7,492 nt of DNA from an uncultured bacterium (GTDB lineage Bacteria > Patescibacteriota > Patescibacteriia > 2-12-FULL-60-25), in the NCBI GenBank assembly GCA_937968025.1, contig CALBSL010000044.1, positions 1 to 7,492 on the forward strand, written 5' to 3'. Position numbers and translations under genes: made by a program. This document shows, piece after piece, positions 5,671 to 7,492 of the stretch (position 1 is its first letter; the number at the start of each line of letters is the position of its first letter). The notes below the pieces were generated by a model, which was not told the DNA's origin, did not search any database, and saw only the letters and a program-made list of their open reading frames with translations.

Positions 5671-7492
5671 TTACCGTGGACGAAGTTGAAGTGATCCTGG
5701 GAAAGTGATCCAGGGACGCTGGCTACGGCGCGGATCAGACGATACCACTCGCCCGGCTCCATTCCGAGACAGTCCACCCAGTGGATTTTCGAGCGAACAC
5801 TCGATTCCAGTTGGAATCGCATTTTCAAGTCTGGATTCGAAAGCGATCTGAGCCGAAGGATGATCGAGCGTAAACACCTGCGTGTTTGGCCGCACGGATT
5901 CCGTTTCCGGATTCCCACCCTCAGGCACCGGCGTGTAGCACCCGCCATATGGATGGCGAATACGTGACGCGGTGCTATCGATCAACTCTCCTCCTTGAAT
6001 CGTTGTGCGACATTCACCCGTACACCAACCCCAGTTATCTTGCAGGAAGACGCGTGGCGTAAAGCGACAGGCGTTGGCAACGCGGTCCCAACATCCTCCC
6101 GGAGGAGCGATACCGCCCGCGATACACCGATCACCCGCGGCACAGTCACCATCTACTGCGCAGTGACGCGTTGTATCACCAGAACATCGAGCGGGCGTTG
6201 GCGGCAGCACCGGCTGCATGTTGAGCGACGGAGGACCACACGTGATAGCGGTCAACCCCGTTGCCCCCACTCGAGCCGCCGCATCCGTACACGCTTGCGT
6301 GTTTTGACAGGTTGGACGCTGCTCATCGAAGAGACTCATCACGAGCGAATCGTCGTTCCCGTAGAAACAGGTTCCTGGTTGACCGCCTGCCGGTGCTCGC
6401 ACCCCAGCCGGCACCACCATATTCGCGAGCGACGGATCAGGGTTTACGAAGTTCTGACCCGTACAGTCTGGAAGCGTATCAGCGGCGTTCGGGGCGCAGG
6501 CATAGGCGTGGCTGAACTCGAATGGCGAGGCCTGACACGCTTCGGCACTATTTCCGAAGAACGCACGATTTTGACACACATCCTGAGTTCCATCACGCCG
6601 ACAATCGCTGTTTTGTGTACATACGATATTCGGCTTGTCTTTACACGATCCCATGGGACGACAGGCCTGAGCGGTGAGCGGACAATCGGAATCAGTTTGA
6701 CAGGTGAGTCCCGTAAAGCCGGTTCCTGAGGCGTAACATTCTTTCTGTACGCTACAGAATGGCTTGCGGTTCTTCATGCGCACGTCATCGAACTGTTCCA
6801 CCATCCCATCTCCCCAATCGATCGAGAGCTTACGAATGGCCATCTGCTCATGCGCCGCCCAACCATAGAACTTGATGGTTGAACGCTGCTGACCACCTAC
6901 CACACTCAGCACCCCTTCCGTCACTCCATTGAAGGAGAATCGGTCGAGATCCTGCACCCCACATGACATACCCGATGGACAGCTGGCCGGAGGCGCAGCA
7001 ATCCGTGGCGGACGTGGCGTGTAGTAGTGAATGTAGCGGAAGTTCGCATCTGGCTGTCCTGAACCGAGGTACGACGGCGTGTAGTGACCGAGCGTGACAT
7101 CGGTTGGGAGCAGCGTCGTCGTGAAGGTTTGCGAATCCGGTCGCTGTGGACGCATGTCGTAGGCAATGAGTCCGCAGAACTCGCTACTTGGATCAGGACA
7201 CAAACGCGGATTTGGCTGATACCCAGCTACCATCGTACAGGTGTTGTTGTCATTATTTTCATTGCGATCAGCCGTAGGAATACGCTGTTGACCTTCGAAG
7301 CTTTCGTAGTATTCCGCGCTTGTTTGGTTGATGCCTCTGTTATTCGGTAGGCGGCAACGTTCCGCCGGATGACCCGACGTGTTGGAGACTGGGGCGCACA
7401 CATACTGGTCTGGATCAGCGGTGCGCGGGGTCGCTGAGCGGGCGCAGCTGTTCCATTCTCGGGCCCACAGCGATCCAGCTCCGGCACGATCC
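5671..7492 (-). CDS. Large Cys-rich, PKD-like secreted protein, 5' end off the window
   Basis: The frame is open from the TAA at 5671-5673 to the right edge (at least 607 residues). The first in-window start codon in this frame (GTG at 7401) is not the true start, because coding continues upstream (WNSCARSATP, TADPDQYVC). Numbering from that GTG, beta-rich residues 153-195 lead to DWGDG (195-199), FEFSHAY (294-300) and FTPRVFLQDNWGWC (447-460). These fit the successive WGDG, H-x-Y and last-strand elements of a PKD domain, but two long Cys-rich stretches intervene. Three segments of the form C-x5-C-x(5-8)-C are visible (234-247, 261-276, 414-426). The many cysteines argue for an extracytoplasmic protein, though its signal peptide is not in view. 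No enzyme motif was seen; adhesion or a surface role is inference. The last 30-60 codons may be frameshifted (see findings), so the C-terminus shown by this frame is doubtful. Confidence 0.85.
   Translation of the reverse strand, partial: DRAGAGSLWAREWNSCARSATPRTADPDQYVCAPVSNTSGHPAERCRLPNNRGINQTSAEYYESFEGQQRIPTADRNENNDNNTCTMVAGYQPNPRLCPDPSSEFCGLIAYDMRPQRPDSQTFTTTLLPTDVTLGHYTPSYLGSGQPDANFRYIHYYTPRPPRIAAPPASCPSGMSCGVQDLDRFSFNGVTEGVLSVVGGQQRSTIKFYGWAAHEQMAIRKLSIDWGDGMVEQFDDVRMKNRKPFCSVQKECYASGTGFTGLTCQTDSDCPLTAQACRPMGSCKDKPNIVCTQNSDCRRDGTQDVCQNRAFFGNSAEACQASPFEFSHAYACAPNAADTLPDCTGQNFVNPDPSLANMVVPAGVRAPAGGQPGTCFYGNDDSLVMSLFDEQRPTCQNTQACTDAAARVGATGLTAITCGPPSLNMQPVLPPTPARCSGDTTRHCAVDGDCAAGDRCIAGGIAPPGGCWDRVANACRFTPRVFLQDNWGWCTGECRTTIQGGELIDSTASRIRHPYGGCYTPVPEGGNPETESVRPNTQVFTLDHPSAQIAFESRLENAIPTGIECSLENPLGGLSRNGAGRVVSSDPRRSQRPWITFPGSLQLRPR

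Noticed and set aside
5995..6729. Plus-strand ORF (244 codons) opposite the Cys-rich gene
   Set aside because: Arg/Thr-rich with no motif; the minus frame has PKD-like elements and regular Cys repeats.
1..7492. CRISPR array, tRNA, rRNA or defence system
   Set aside because: No spaced direct repeats, no tRNA-like cloverleaf and no nuclease or toxin-antitoxin genes were seen on either strand.

Overview
The window looks like chromosomal bacterial DNA. It holds a heat-shock chaperone operon on the minus strand, one plus-strand lipoprotein gene of different composition, and the 3' part of a large secreted Cys-rich protein gene on the minus strand. The organism cannot be named from sequence alone. 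A short HrcA, chaperone genes with no recognisable Shine-Dalgarno (SD) sequence, and a large protein with PKD-like and 'C-x5-C' Cys-rich segments together suggest a Candidate Phyla Radiation (Patescibacteria) type genome. This is inference, not proof.

Bases 1-4554 (minus strand) form one tight transcription unit, read from high to low coordinates: hrcA, grpE, hsp20, dnaK, a small DUF6941-like gene, dnaJ (3' end off the window). Gaps between genes are 2-10 nt. A sigma70-type promoter (TTGACA, 17-nt spacer, TATCCT) lies upstream of hrcA, and a near-perfect CIRCE operator covers the predicted transcription start. The expected logic is HrcA repression at CIRCE, relieved when chaperones are busy with unfolded protein. 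The encoded proteins are the DnaK-DnaJ-GrpE refolding machine, a small heat-shock holdase, and one protein of unknown role. The two non-canonical members, hsp20 between grpE and dnaK and the DUF6941-like gene between dnaK and dnaJ, are the most interesting point of this operon.

Bases 4590-5605 (plus strand) look like a self-contained expression cassette, divergent from the operon. It has its own promoter with an extended -10, a leader with a small perfect hairpin, a real SD (GGAGG), a 281-aa lipoprotein with a type II signal peptide and 14 further cysteines, and a strong intrinsic terminator. Third codon positions are strikingly G/C-rich compared with both flanks. That fits acquisition from a high-GC donor.

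Bases 5606-7492: a 17-bp perfect hairpin, probably a bidirectional terminator, separates the lipoprotein gene from a convergent minus-strand ORF. That ORF stays open to the window's right edge, so the gene's start lies outside. The visible part (at least 607 residues) carries a PKD-like domain whose WGDG, H-x-Y and final-strand elements are separated by two long Cys-rich insertions. Near its 3' end another frame reads more like protein, which suggests a frameshift in the gene or a sequencing/assembly indel.

No tRNA, rRNA, CRISPR array, insertion sequence or origin was seen. No gene-free stretch exceeds 300 bases; the longest is the 235-base divergent regulatory region 4486-4720.
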